From assembly GCF_000159355.1 (NCBI RefSeq), contig NZ_GG670120.1, positions 815,099 through 879,098 on the forward strand: DNA of 64,000 nt. Direction: 5' to 3'. The translations under genes were made by a program, and so were the position numbers. The stretch is from Lactobacillus johnsonii ATCC 33200. GTDB taxonomy: Bacteria; Bacillota; Bacilli; Lactobacillales; Lactobacillaceae. Shown here one piece after another: positions 46,575-55,065 of the stretch; positions within the stretch are counted from its first letter, which is position 1; every line of letters starts with the position of its first letter. The notes beneath the pieces are model-generated. The model was given only the letters and a program-made list of their open reading frames with translations. It was not told where the DNA came from and did no database searches.

Positions 46575-47925
46575 TTTTTTCTCTCCGAATATTTTCTACA
46601 TTCACTTGTGCTTGACCATCTTTAAAATGTAACTTTAACTTCTCATCAATTTTTAGCTGGCCAACTGAAGTAACTGTATTTCCTTTTTGATCAGTTGTAT
46701 AAACGTATCCTCGACTAATTGTTTTCAACGGACTAATATCATCTAATTGTTGCATAGCTCGATTTAATCTATTTCTTTGATCTTTAAGATAGTTATTCAT
46801 CGTTGAAAATAAATTCGATACTACAAAATTTCGTTCACGCTCAAGTTGCTCTAATTTTCGGCTAGGATTTAGTGCCTTAAGATGCTCTTGAAGTAATCGT
46901 AATGTAGATCCATCGTGCTGTAGTCGATTGTCCATTGCCTGATTAAGACGATGGGTGAGCATATCAACTTGTTGAATTTGTTGATCATAAATTCTAGTTG
47001 GCTCTTGTAAAACTGGTGCGTTCTTTAACCGATCTAAAATTTGACGCTTTGTATGAATATTGGCCTGAACGGCAGCATAAAGTCTTGCCCGCAATTGAAC
47101 AATTTGCGTTAGTACATCAACTAAATTAGGTGTTGCATATTCTGCTGCAGCAGTTGGAGTAGCTGCTCTGGCATCGGCCACTAAATCAGCTAAAGTTGTA
47201 TCAGTTTCATGTCCTACTGAACTGATCACTGGCATTTGCATCGCATAAATCTGCCGCACAACTTTTTCTTCATTAAATGGCCATAAATCTTCTAGTGATC
47301 CACCGCCACGCCCAATGATTACAACATCATATTTATCGCCTTGAGCTTGAATTTGCTGTAAAGCAGCCACAATTGTATCTGCTGCTTCATCTCCTTGAAC
47401 TTTAGCGGGATACAAATCAATCTCAGCATGAGGAAAACGGCGATTAGCAGTAACCATAATATCATGAATTACCGCTCCTGAAGCACTAGTTACAACTGCA
47501 ATACGATCTGGAAATAGGGGGATCTTCTTTTTATGTTCTTCGTTAAATAATCCTTCCTTTGCAAGCTTCTCTTGCAATTGTCTTAGCTGTTCATAAAGAG
47601 CTCCTAAACCTGCTGGCTCCATAGTCTGAGCATAAAATTGGTAAGATCCCTGCGGTCCATAAACATCTACATATCCACTAACATAAACCTTCATTCCCTC
47701 TTCAGGCTTAAATTTTAATTTTTCAAAAAATGAGCGAAACATCACTACATTAATTTTTGATTTTTCATCTTTTAATGAAAAATACTGGTGGGAATTCATT
47801 CTAAATCTAAAGTTAGACAACTCTCCCTGTAAAAACACTTTATGTAAATAGGGATCATTTTTAAACTTTTGTGAAATATAAAAATTTAAATCACTAACAG
47901 AAAGATAAACTTTATTATCTACCAT
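46564..47925 (-). CDS. xseA: Exodeoxyribonuclease VII large subunit
   Basis: A 453-aa nuclease subunit that trims single-stranded DNA from both ends. N-terminal OB fold (VFLQGELSNFRFRMNSHQYF then SLKDEKSKINVVMF), catalytic core with RIAVVTSASGAVIHDI, IIGRGGGSLEDLWPFN and SSVGHETDTTLADLVADARA, and a C-terminal coiled coil. Overlaps folD by 11 bases. Confidence 0.96.
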   Translation of the reverse strand: MVDNKVYLSVSDLNFYISQKFKNDPYLHKVFLQGELSNFRFRMNSHQYFSLKDEKSKINVVMFRSFFEKLKFKPEEGMKVYVSGYVDVYGPQGSYQFYAQTMEPAGLGALYEQLRQLQEKLAKEGLFNEEHKKKIPLFPDRIAVVTSASGAVIHDIMVTANRRFPHAEIDLYPAKVQGDEAADTIVAALQQIQAQGDKYDVVIIGRGGGSLEDLWPFNEEKVVRQIYAMQMPVISSVGHETDTTLADLVADARAATPTAAAEYATPNLVDVLTQIVQLRARLYAAVQANIHTKRQILDRLKNAPVLQEPTRIYDQQIQQVDMLTHRLNQAMDNRLQHDGSTLRLLQEHLKALNPSRKLEQLERERNFVVSNLFSTMNNYLKDQRNRLNRAMQQLDDISPLKTISRGYVYTTDQKGNTVTSVGQLKIDEKLKLHFKDGQAQVNVENIRREKNGN

Positions 47926-48763
47926 GTTGTTTCCTCGTCAAAATTACTGCTTGTTTCATTAAACTAGCAACTGTTAATGGGCCAACTCCCCCTGGAACTG
48001 GTGTAATTGCATTGGCTTTCGGAGCAACCGTATTGAAGTCGACATCCCCCATTAATTTACCATTCTCACGGTTCATACCAACATCGATTATAACTGCTCC
48101 TTCTTTTACCATATCCTCAGTTACTAAATGTGCTTTACCCACATCGGAAATAATCACCTCAGCATTTTTAGTTAGCTCTGATAAATTTTTTGTTTTTGAA
48201 TGGGCAATCGTAACAGTTGCATCCCTTTCAACTAAAACTGCAGCTAATGGTTTGCCTACAATGACACTACGGCCAATAATTACTGTATTTTTACCGGCCA
48301 TCTCAATTCCATAATAGTCAATTAAGGTTAAAATACTGCGAACTGTTGCTGGAATTACATCACGCTGTCCTTCCCAGAGACGCCCTAAATTAAGAGGTGA
48401 AAATCCATCGGCATCTTTTTCTGGAGCAATTGTTTCAAAAATAGCTCTTGGATCAATTTGAGGAGGAACGGGCAATTGCACCATTATCCCATTAATACTT
48501 GGATCTTGATTAAGTTCTTCAATTTTTTCTAGAAGTTCAGCTTGAGAAGTATTAGCTGGAAAATGCAATCCTATTTCTTTAATTCCTACTTTTTTAGCCA
48601 AATTTCTTTTAACTCGCAAATAAATTTTGCTTGCCGGATCATCTCCAACTTCTATTACGCATAAAGTTGGATTTATTCCGTCGCTTTTTAATTTTTTTAT
48701 TTCTTCTATCAAGTTCTCTTTAATTTCATTTGCAGGAGTTTTTCCTTCTAGTAATTTTTTCAC
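47915..48763 (-). CDS. folD: Methylenetetrahydrofolate dehydrogenase/cyclohydrolase
   Basis: A 282-aa bifunctional enzyme giving 10-formyl-THF for purines and for Fmt. Seen: GDDPASKIYLRVKRNLAKKVG (catalytic Lys region), MVQLPVPPQI, VIIGRSVIVGKPLA (NADP site) and ITPVPGGVGPLTVASL. GTG start with AGGTGA. A strong terminator lies only about 15 bases upstream of the ribosome binding site, so expression must come by read-through or a promoter inside nusB. Confidence 0.96.
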   Translation of the reverse strand: MKKLLEGKTPANEIKENLIEEIKKLKSDGINPTLCVIEVGDDPASKIYLRVKRNLAKKVGIKEIGLHFPANTSQAELLEKIEELNQDPSINGIMVQLPVPPQIDPRAIFETIAPEKDADGFSPLNLGRLWEGQRDVIPATVRSILTLIDYYGIEMAGKNTVIIGRSVIVGKPLAAVLVERDATVTIAHSKTKNLSELTKNAEVIISDVGKAHLVTEDMVKEGAVIIDVGMNRENGKLMGDVDFNTVAPKANAITPVPGGVGPLTVASLMKQAVILTRKQHGR

Positions 48764-48782
48764 TTAATCACCTCATAAAAAA

Positions 48783-48803
48783 AGTCGGCTCAACGAGCCG
48801 ACT
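48783..48803 (-). terminator. Terminator between nusB and folD
   Basis: Perfect GC-rich 9-bp stem AGTCGGCTC / GAGCCGACT with a 3-base loop and seven T on the minus strand. Confidence 0.9.
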
Positions 48804-48809
48804 CATTAG

Positions 48810-49211
48810 TTAGTCTTTCTTAATGAAATTGGCCAAGAGACCATTAATAAACTTTTTAGATTCCTTAGAGCTAAATTCATCACATAAATTTAACGCTTCA
48901 TTTAAAGCAGCTACCGGATCAATTACTTTGCTATTTTGCATTTCATAAAGAGCTACTTCAAGGATTGCCAAGTCAATTTCGTTAATTCTATTAAGACGCC
49001 AACCCTTTTTTAAATATTTACTTAATTGCTCATCAAGTGCTTCTTTATTTGCTAAAACACCATTAACTAATTCTGTAGAATAGTCTGGGAAATCTTTCAA
49101 TTCCAAAGCCTTTAAAGCTTTTTGACAAACTTCCTCTGCATCAGTTAATTTACCTTGGTTAGCCAAATAAATTGCTTGCATAGCAATTCTTCTCATCTCA
49201 TGCTGTGTCAT
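48810..49211 (-). CDS. nusB: Transcription antitermination factor NusB
   Basis: A 133-aa all-helical protein that with NusE binds boxA RNA in rRNA operons. Motifs: RRIAMQAIYLANQGKL, NRINEIDLAILEVALYEM and VAALNEALNLCDEFSS, KKFINGLLANF. Directly follows yqhY without a gap, the usual arrangement. Confidence 0.96.
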   Translation of the reverse strand: MTQHEMRRIAMQAIYLANQGKLTDAEEVCQKALKALELKDFPDYSTELVNGVLANKEALDEQLSKYLKKGWRLNRINEIDLAILEVALYEMQNSKVIDPVAALNEALNLCDEFSSKESKKFINGLLANFIKKD

Positions 49212-49652
49212 TTAGTCTTTAGCCTCGTCCTCTTTATCATCTGGGAAAAGTGCTTCCGTGTCAGCCTTTACTTCAGTTTCGTCTGCTTCTGAAACCAAGC
49301 CAACTACATGAACATTAATTTGAGTTAAATCTAAATCTGTCATTTGCTTCAATTGCAAAGTTAGATTTTTTTGCAGTTGGACGCATACTTTTGGCACATT
49401 TACACCGTAGTCAAGATAAGTATAAACATCAGCAGTTAACTTATCGTCTTCAACACTTAGGGAAACACCTTTACCTTGGTTAGAACGACCAAAAAGAGTA
49501 TCAATGCCAGTTTTTAGCGTCCCACGCATTTCGCTGACGCCATCGACTTTTCTGGCAGCAATTCCTAGAATAACCTCTAAAACACCAAGGTCAACTCGGG
49601 TTTCATCTCCTTTGTCATTGCTTGATAAAAGAATCGTTGAATTATCAGCCAT
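49212..49652 (-). CDS. yqhY: Asp23/Gls24 family protein YqhY
   Basis: A 146-aa protein of the same family as YloU in this window. GVLEVILGIAARKVDGVSEM and the Asp23 core YTYLDYGVNVPKVC are visible. An acidic C-terminal tail is present. YqhY has been linked to control of acetyl-CoA carboxylase in Bacillus; function here is inferred by family only. Seventeen bases downstream of efp. Confidence 0.92.
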   Translation of the reverse strand: MADNSTILLSSNDKGDETRVDLGVLEVILGIAARKVDGVSEMRGTLKTGIDTLFGRSNQGKGVSLSVEDDKLTADVYTYLDYGVNVPKVCVQLQKNLTLQLKQMTDLDLTQINVHVVGLVSEADETEVKADTEALFPDDKEDEAKD

Positions 49653-49669
49653 ATTTTTTACCTCAAAAA

Positions 49670-50239
49670 CTATTTATTTGCACGAGAAACGTAAGTACCA
49701 TCAGCAGTATTAATAGTTAATACATCACCTTGATTAATAAAGAATGGTACGTTAACTACTAAGCCAGTTTCCATAGTTGCTGGCTTACCACCACCGGAAG
49801 ATGTATCACCCTTAATATTAGGTTCAGTTTCTGCAACTTCAAGATCAACTGTATTTGGTAAATCAACACCCAAAGTTTCACCTTCATGAGTAATAACGTT
49901 AACTACCATGTTTTCTTTCAAGAACTTAGATTCTCTTTCAACTTGAGCTTCTGGAATTTCAAGTTGTTCATAAGTATTAGTATCCATAAATACAAAACTT
50001 GTACCATCATTGTATAAGTATTGCATTGCCTTAGTTTGAATATCAGCAGTATTTACTTTAGCAGTTGAACGGAAAGTATATTCTTGAACTGCACCAGTTC
50101 TTAAACTCTTAAGTTTTGAACGAACAAAGGCACTACCTTTACCTGGCTTAACGTGTTGGAATTCAACAATACGCCATAAATCATTGTTATATTCAATAGT
50201 TAATCCATTTTTAAATTCATTAACTGAGATCATTGTCAT
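49670..50239 (-). CDS. efp: Elongation factor P
   Basis: A 189-aa three-domain factor that relieves ribosome stalling at polyproline. The modified loop is [15 protein letters not shown] with Lys in the PGKG tip, the Firmicutes form. C-terminal OB domain ends [19 protein letters not shown]. The first ATG is preferred because GAGG is correctly spaced from it and not from the ATG two codons later. A possible promoter TTGCGA-N18-TAAGAT lies after pepQ. Confidence 0.96.
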   Translation of the reverse strand: MTMISVNEFKNGLTIEYNNDLWRIVEFQHVKPGKGSAFVRSKLKSLRTGAVQEYTFRSTAKVNTADIQTKAMQYLYNDGTSFVFMDTNTYEQLEIPEAQVERESKFLKENMVVNVITHEGETLGVDLPNTVDLEVAETEPNIKGDTSSGGGKPATMETGLVVNVPFFINQGDVLTINTADGTYVSRANK

Positions 50240-50323
50240 AGTAAAATTACCTCATTTCTACACTTATTTATCTTACCAATCTTATCTATTGTTTCGCAAC
50301 ATTAACCGCATAATTACACAAAA

Positions 50324-51433
50324 TTATAAGATTAAAAGTTCATCTTTTGGCAACTGTGACATCACATATGGATGATTATCTTTAATTAAAACATCATCTT
50401 CAATTCTAACACCGCCACGGTCTGGCAAATAAATTCCTGGCTCAACCGTGATTGCCATATTATTTTTCATAACTTCTTTACTATATGGCATTGCTGGCGT
50501 ACAGAGTTCATGCACTTCTAAGCCAATTCCATGACCAATACCGTGACCAAAGTACTCTCCATATCCTTGCTCTTTAATGTAGTTTCTACCAGCTTGATCG
50601 ATATCTTTACCAGTATTTCCAGCAATTGCAGCTGCAATTCCCCGTTTTTGTGCTTCTAGTACAATATAATATATTTTTTCTAGTTCAGGCTCTACTTGGC
50701 CTAAAGCAACTGTTCTAGTAATATCTGCGGTATAACCATGATAAAAACTTCCAAAGTCAATTACAATTAATTCACCTTTTTGAATCTTTTTATCACTCGC
50801 AACACCATGGGCCCAACTACCGCGGTATCCGGAAGCAATTATTGTCTCAAACGAAGGGCCATCTCCACCATTCATTTTGAACAAATAATCTAATTTTGCT
50901 CCAATCGCACGTTCACTAACACCCGGCTCAATTAAAGGCAAAATTTCTTTAAAACTTTGAGCTGAAATATCAATTGCCTTTTGCAAAGTTTCTAATTCTA
51001 GCTCATCTTTTATGTTACGAACTGTTTCTACTAATTCAGCATTTAAAATAAAATCAAGATCAGGACAAGCCTGCTTAAGAGCCTCAAATTGAGTTGCAGA
51101 AATAAATTCTCCTTCAACTAGAACAGTTTTAACATCTAGCTGCTTTAGCTGTCCGGCAATTTCTTCTATCACGTCCATAGTTTGCATAACTACCTTCATT
51201 TCGCCAGGTGTCTGATGGCGAATTTGGTCTTTGAAACGTGAATCAGATAATAAAACGCGATCTCCATTTGCAGTTAAAATAAGTTCAGCTTCTTCACCAG
51301 AAAAATTGGTTAAAAAGCGATAATTAGCTTGATTAAAAATGACTAACGCATCTGCCTGCTTTTCTTTAATCAATTTAGTAGTTTTACTAATTCGATTATT
51401 AAGTAAAGTTAATAACTCTTGATCTGAAGACAT
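50324..51433 (-). CDS. Xaa-Pro dipeptidase/aminopeptidase (M24 family)
   Basis: A 369-aa metallopeptidase of the creatinase fold that attacks X-Pro bonds. N-terminal creatinase-like domain about 1-130. Catalytic metal ligands appear in VIDFGSFYHGYTADITRTV (two Asp), GHGIGHGIGLEVHE (His), AITVEPGIYLP (Glu) and GVRIEDDVLI (Glu). It could be PepP or PepQ; the sequence alone does not decide. Position upstream of efp is conserved in Firmicutes (yqhT-efp). Confidence 0.92.
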   Translation of the reverse strand: MSSDQELLTLLNNRISKTTKLIKEKQADALVIFNQANYRFLTNFSGEEAELILTANGDRVLLSDSRFKDQIRHQTPGEMKVVMQTMDVIEEIAGQLKQLDVKTVLVEGEFISATQFEALKQACPDLDFILNAELVETVRNIKDELELETLQKAIDISAQSFKEILPLIEPGVSERAIGAKLDYLFKMNGGDGPSFETIIASGYRGSWAHGVASDKKIQKGELIVIDFGSFYHGYTADITRTVALGQVEPELEKIYYIVLEAQKRGIAAAIAGNTGKDIDQAGRNYIKEQGYGEYFGHGIGHGIGLEVHELCTPAMPYSKEVMKNNMAITVEPGIYLPDRGGVRIEDDVLIKDNHPYVMSQLPKDELLIL

Positions 51434-51463
51434 AGGCTTGGATCCTCCTGAGTAGATAAAAAA

Positions 51464-51494
51464 AGACTGAACGTTCCTTAGGGACGTCCAGCCT
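51464..51494 (-). terminator. rpmA terminator
   Basis: 14-bp imperfect stem (several G-U pairs) AGACTGAACGTTCC / GGGACGTCCAGCCT with loop TTA and seven T on the minus strand, between rpmA and the M24 peptidase. Confidence 0.75.
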
Positions 51495-51505
51495 GCAAAA
51501 GAAAA

Positions 51506-51805
51506 TTATTTTGCTTCTTCAACTGGGTAAACAGAAACTTGTTTACGATCTCTGCCCAAACGTTCGAATTTAACAACGCCACTAGTTAAAGCAAACAAAG
51601 TATCGTCGCCACCAATACCAACGTTCTTACCTGGGTGGATCTTAGTACCGCGTTGACGGAAAATGATTGAACCTGCATTGATCTTTTGACCATCAGCACG
51701 CTTTGCGCCTAAACGACGACCAGCTGAGTTACGACCATTAGCAGTTGAACCACCACCCTTGTGGTGGGCAAATAATTTAAGTGCTTCAAGATTATTAATC
51801 ATCAT
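51506..51805 (-). CDS. rpmA: 50S ribosomal protein L27 with cleavable N-terminal extension
   Basis: A 99-aa precursor. The N-terminal extension ends in LKLF, followed by [20 protein letters not shown], the mature N-terminus that reaches into the peptidyl transferase centre. In Firmicutes the extension is removed by the protease Prp between Phe and Ala. The site is present, yet no prp gene occurs between rplU and rpmA, where it is usually found. ATG at 51805 with AAGGGG upstream was chosen; GTG within the binding site was rejected. Confidence 0.95.
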   Translation of the reverse strand: MMINNLEALKLFAHHKGGGSTANGRNSAGRRLGAKRADGQKINAGSIIFRQRGTKIHPGKNVGIGGDDTLFALTSGVVKFERLGRDRKQVSVYPVEEAK

Positions 51806-51824
51806 AATTTGTTTCACCCCTTAA

Positions 51825-52136
51825 TTAAGCTTCAATGCTTTCGATAGTTACCTTAGTGTAAGGTTGACGGTGACCATACTTAGTGTGTGAGTGCTTCTTA
51901 GGCTTGTACTTGAAAGTAACAACTTTCTTTTCTTTACCTTGCTTTTCAACTTTAGCAACAACCTTAGCACCTTCAACTACTGGAGTACCAATCTTAGTTG
52001 ATTTACCATCGTTTACAAGAATAACTTCATCAAAAGTTACTTCGTCACCAGGCTTAACTTCAAGTTTTTCAACAAAAACGCTGTCGCCCTTAGCAACCTT
52101 GTATTGCTTACCACCGGTTTTAATAACTGCGTACAT
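51825..52136 (-). CDS. rplU: 50S ribosomal protein L21
   Basis: A 103-aa large-subunit protein. [20 protein letters not shown] and [17 protein letters not shown] are diagnostic. CGGAGGTG binding site at the end of a structured leader. Followed by rpmA after only 19 bases. Confidence 0.98.
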   Translation of the reverse strand: MYAVIKTGGKQYKVAKGDSVFVEKLEVKPGDEVTFDEVILVNDGKSTKIGTPVVEGAKVVAKVEKQGKEKKVVTFKYKPKKHSHTKYGHRQPYTKVTIESIEA

Positions 52137-52250
52137 TTGTACACCTCCGAAAAAATACTTAGACTCGCCGCATGAGGTGGAATTAACGTTAATTCTCTTC
52201 TAACCTCATAAACGTGCGGTTGCAGATGTGAGGTTTCCACAAATACAACT
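52137..52250 (-). ncRNA. L21 leader (5' structured leader of rplU)
   Basis: The transcript upstream of rplU contains ACCTCACATC, ACCGCAC, a 16-base perfect palindrome GAATTAACGTTAATTC (52180-52195), CCTCATGCGGCGAGTC and TTCGGAGGTGT ending in the ribosome binding site. Long-range pairing of AACCTCA with TGAGGTT and CCGC with GCGG is possible. This fits the Rfam L21_leader of Firmicutes, proposed to control rplU-rpmA autogenously. Identified by eye. Confidence 0.78.
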
Positions 52251-52255
52251 CTTAC

Positions 52256-52284
52256 AGTATACTCTCATCCCTCTTTTAAAGCAA
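52256..52284 (-). promoter_or_regulatory. rplU promoter
   Basis: TTGCTT-N17-TATACT. Predicted transcription start near 52250, the 5' edge of the L21 leader. Confidence 0.75.
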
Positions 52285-52350
52285 TTCAATATCAAAATTT
52301 CTAAAAAAATAATAGAATATTAGTAGATATTTTTTAAGAAGGAGTATATT

Positions 52351-52707
52351 ATGATTAAATTTTACGGATACAAACGTTGTTCCACCTCTAAAAAAGCGCA
52401 AAAATGGCTAGATCAACACCATATTACATATGAGTATCAAGATTTAGTAGAAAGGCCACCTAAACAAGAAGACTTGCTTAAGTGGCTAAATAAGTTTCAA
52501 GATAGAGGTTTAAGATACTTCTTTAATACATCAGGACAAGTCTATCGTCAGATGCATTTAAAAGATCAGATTGATTCCATGTCAATTGAGAAAGCTGCTA
52601 TATTACTCTCACAAAACGGCAAATTAATTAAGAGACCGTTAGTAACTGACGGTAAGAAATTAACTTGTGGCTTCAAAGAAAACACGTACGAAAAAGTCTG
52701 GTTATAG
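52351..52707 (+). CDS. ArsC/Spx-family thioredoxin-fold protein
   Basis: A 118-aa protein of the ArsC/Spx/MgsR group. N-terminus IKFYGYKRCSTSKKAQKWLD has a single Cys in a CSTS motif, unlike the CxxC redox switch of Spx. The later cis-Pro region reads KRPLVTDGKKLTCGF. The nearest type is YusI/YffB, whose function is unknown. Arsenate reductase activity should not be assumed because no ars genes are near. AGAAGGAG binding site. Its stop overlaps the end of the convergent YitT-like gene by six bases with no terminator between. Confidence 0.88.
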   Translation: MIKFYGYKRCSTSKKAQKWLDQHHITYEYQDLVERPPKQEDLLKWLNKFQDRGLRYFFNTSGQVYRQMHLKDQIDSMSIEKAAILLSQNGKLIKRPLVTDGKKLTCGFKENTYEKVWL

Positions 52708-53541
52708 TCCCCATTGACCTCCATGAACCCGAGCTACTGTATCAGTAATAATAAATGCGTCAGGGTCAATTTCATGAATTTTACTAATCAAAGGACCGTA
52801 CTCACGTGTATCAACTACTAAAAGTAATTGTTTTTTATCATCATCGCTATAGCCACCAACAACATCATAAATTGTCAAACCATTATAATTATCTAGTAAC
52901 ATAGTTTTCAATTCATTGAAATGTTTATTACTCATAATACGAACTTGATATTTTCGATCAAAGCCTGCTTCTGCATAGTTCATCGTCATAGATGTAACTA
53001 CCTGAGACAAAGCCGCTAGTAAAAAGGCATTCCATCCATCAACAAATATATTTAGGAAAATAATTATCATATCAATTCCAAGTAAGCCAACCGCTGGATT
53101 GATATAAAAATATTTTTTCAAAATCATTGGTGGAATTGTTGTCCCGCCACTTGAAGCATTTACACGATAGAGAAGAGAGACTCCTAGTCCCATTAATACT
53201 CCACCGTAAATTACAGCAAGTAATTGGTTATTAGTAATTTTAAAACTTGGGGTAATTTCCATTAGGATTGGCAATAATAAACTACCTAAGGCAACGTTCT
53301 TCGTTGTCTTTTTTCCTAAAAAGATGGCTGCCAAAACCAACATTAAAATATTAACAACTAAAACCGTTATTGAACGGTTAATTTCCCATACTGCGTCAAC
53401 TAAAATCGAAATACCAGTTGATCCTCCCGCAGCAATATTAATTGGACCATAGAAGAAATTAATAGAAATGGCGATAATTTCTAGGCCGGCTAAAAATACT
53501 ACCCAGCGCATCCAAGATTTCTTTTTAATGTTTTTTGTCAT
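52702..53541 (-). CDS. YitT family membrane protein (DUF2179 C-terminal domain)
   Basis: A 279-aa protein with about five membrane helices in residues 10-170 (FYGPINIAAGGSTGISILVD, GVLMGLGVSLLYRVNASSGG are YitT hallmarks) and a cytoplasmic DUF2179 domain at the end (YGPLISKIHEIDPDAFIITD). Members are abundant in Firmicutes; transport or sensing roles are guesses. AGGAAGGATG binding site. Confidence 0.88.
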   Translation of the reverse strand: MTKNIKKKSWMRWVVFLAGLEIIAISINFFYGPINIAAGGSTGISILVDAVWEINRSITVLVVNILMLVLAAIFLGKKTTKNVALGSLLLPILMEITPSFKITNNQLLAVIYGGVLMGLGVSLLYRVNASSGGTTIPPMILKKYFYINPAVGLLGIDMIIIFLNIFVDGWNAFLLAALSQVVTSMTMNYAEAGFDRKYQVRIMSNKHFNELKTMLLDNYNGLTIYDVVGGYSDDDKKQLLLVVDTREYGPLISKIHEIDPDAFIITDTVARVHGGQWGL

Positions 53542-53618
53542 TTCATCATCCTTCCTAAAAATAAGTTATTAATATTTTATCTAATTTCTATACAATTTGT
53601 CAGTTTCATCTTCCATTC

Positions 53619-54938
53619 CTAATTATTTTTTAACATTTTATATTCTAATTGCTGGTTTCCTTCATAAGCCGGCATCCCGTTTTCTGCTCTATACAAAGCG
53701 CGTTCAAATGCTTGATATCCTTTGCTGGAACTAACGGCAAATTTTACATGATATTTGCTTGCAAACTCTCTAATATTCCAAGTACTGTCATGAGCTGCAA
53801 AAGCTGTTACCAAGATTACAATATCTAAATCTTTAATTTGATTTTCAATTACCTTTTTCTTTCCTTCAAAAGCATCGATTGGAATTGCAATACCATTGTA
53901 GCGATTAACAATACCTTCTAAAATTGCCTCGTTTTGATTGTCTCCAACCGCAATCCCAACTCTTTGATAATGCAAATTCATATCTAATTGTGCCAGTTTC
54001 TGCGTGTTTTCTCGACTTGACTTTTCTTTTTTAGTTTTAGAAATCCGTTTTGGTTGCTCAGTTTCATAGATCCATCGAATTTGAACGGCACTAGCTGGAT
54101 CTTTCTTAAGTCTTACATCACCGGTATACCAAGCTAAGTCAACAATCGAACCATCTTCTAGATGTACACTTCCATTTTGATAGTAACTAGAATCAAGGGC
54201 AACAATCACCGGCTTATGATTAATTGTTAACCTTTCTCCGTGAATATTACGCGAAACGCTTAGATTTCTCGGATTTCCTTGTACTACACCGTACTTAAAA
54301 TCTTCTATTTTGTCATAATCACGGCTGCGCAATTTTCTATAGCCGACAACTCGTAAAACTTCAGCTTCATTTAAACCATCTGATACCGGGATAGCTTCAA
54401 CAATATCACCACTCTTTAGGTTTAAATCGTGTATTTGACCTTCATTAACCTCAAAAACCACTTCTCCATTATCATTGATTAGATCTGCACCCTTCAATGC
54501 ACGAATAACTGTATAACGCCTTCCCTTGCGATAGTCACGTGCTTTTTCTTTTTTAGGCTTTAATGCTTCTTCAAAAATTTTTCTATTTACTACACTACTC
54601 GTTTCTTCTGATGATTGAATTACTTGATCGAGCTGCCCTAGTTGTTTTCCAAAATTAGCAGTAATATTTTGATCAAAAGTTAATTTATGTAGTGCTCCTA
54701 AAGCTGTCTTTTTAGCATCTTTATTGCCAGGATGCTCAATTAATTTAGTTATTCCTTGCAAAAAAGTATTTATTTGGGCAATAATTTTTGGATCAAGTTC
54801 ACCGCCAGTTGCCCTTTCACTGCTTTCCCCTGTCATTCCCACGACTAACTTAATTGCATTCAAGCTATTTTTAAGGCTCTTTTCGTCGCCTTCTGTACTA
54901 TTTAATATTCTTTTTAAATTATTTCGATAGTCAAACAT
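53619..54938 (-). CDS. DUF2325-like protein of unknown function
   Basis: A 439-aa soluble protein, not confidently recognised. N-terminal helical region about 1-135. The middle is beta-rich (RRYTVIRALKGADLIND ... LNLKSGDIVEAIPVSDG), resembling a small barrel. A Lys/Ser-rich linker sits near 300. The C-terminal domain QRVGIAVGDNQNEAILEGIV ... DLDIVILVTAFAAHDSTWNI looks like DUF2325, a Rossmann-like fold. ATG at 54938 was chosen over a GTG three codons upstream. Monocistronic, with a promoter of its own. Confidence 0.8.
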   Translation of the reverse strand: MFDYRNNLKRILNSTEGDEKSLKNSLNAIKLVVGMTGESSERATGGELDPKIIAQINTFLQGITKLIEHPGNKDAKKTALGALHKLTFDQNITANFGKQLGQLDQVIQSSEETSSVVNRKIFEEALKPKKEKARDYRKGRRYTVIRALKGADLINDNGEVVFEVNEGQIHDLNLKSGDIVEAIPVSDGLNEAEVLRVVGYRKLRSRDYDKIEDFKYGVVQGNPRNLSVSRNIHGERLTINHKPVIVALDSSYYQNGSVHLEDGSIVDLAWYTGDVRLKKDPASAVQIRWIYETEQPKRISKTKKEKSSRENTQKLAQLDMNLHYQRVGIAVGDNQNEAILEGIVNRYNGIAIPIDAFEGKKKVIENQIKDLDIVILVTAFAAHDSTWNIREFASKYHVKFAVSSSKGYQAFERALYRAENGMPAYEGNQQLEYKMLKNN

Positions 54939-54967
54939 TTTAACCACTTTCTTACTTTTTATCTATT

Positions 54968-54997
54968 ATTATAGCGATTTAATAATATTTACTTCAA
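54968..54997 (-). promoter_or_regulatory. Promoter of the DUF2325-like gene
   Basis: TTGAAG-N18-TATAAT on the minus strand, about 30 bases before the start codon. Confidence 0.6.
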
Positions 54998-55004
54998 AAT
55001 TTCT

Positions 55005-55034
55005 TTATCAATTCTATCAATAAAGTGATATATT
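55005..55034 (+). promoter_or_regulatory. Promoter of the 37-aa gene
   Basis: TTATCA-N18-TATATT with TG one base upstream of the -10 (extended). Divergent from the DUF2325-like gene. Confidence 0.55.
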
Positions 55035-55065
55035 AAAGGTAAAAAATAAAAAGTGAGGAAAAATC

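Noticed and set aside
52037-52240. Minus-strand frame over the rplU leader and start
   Set aside because: It covers the L21 leader RNA and overlaps rplU in another frame; the RNA structure explains the conservation better.
52351-52707. Annotation as arsenate reductase or as the Spx regulator
   Set aside because: There is no ars cluster and the Spx CxxC switch is CSTS here, so only the superfamily is assigned.
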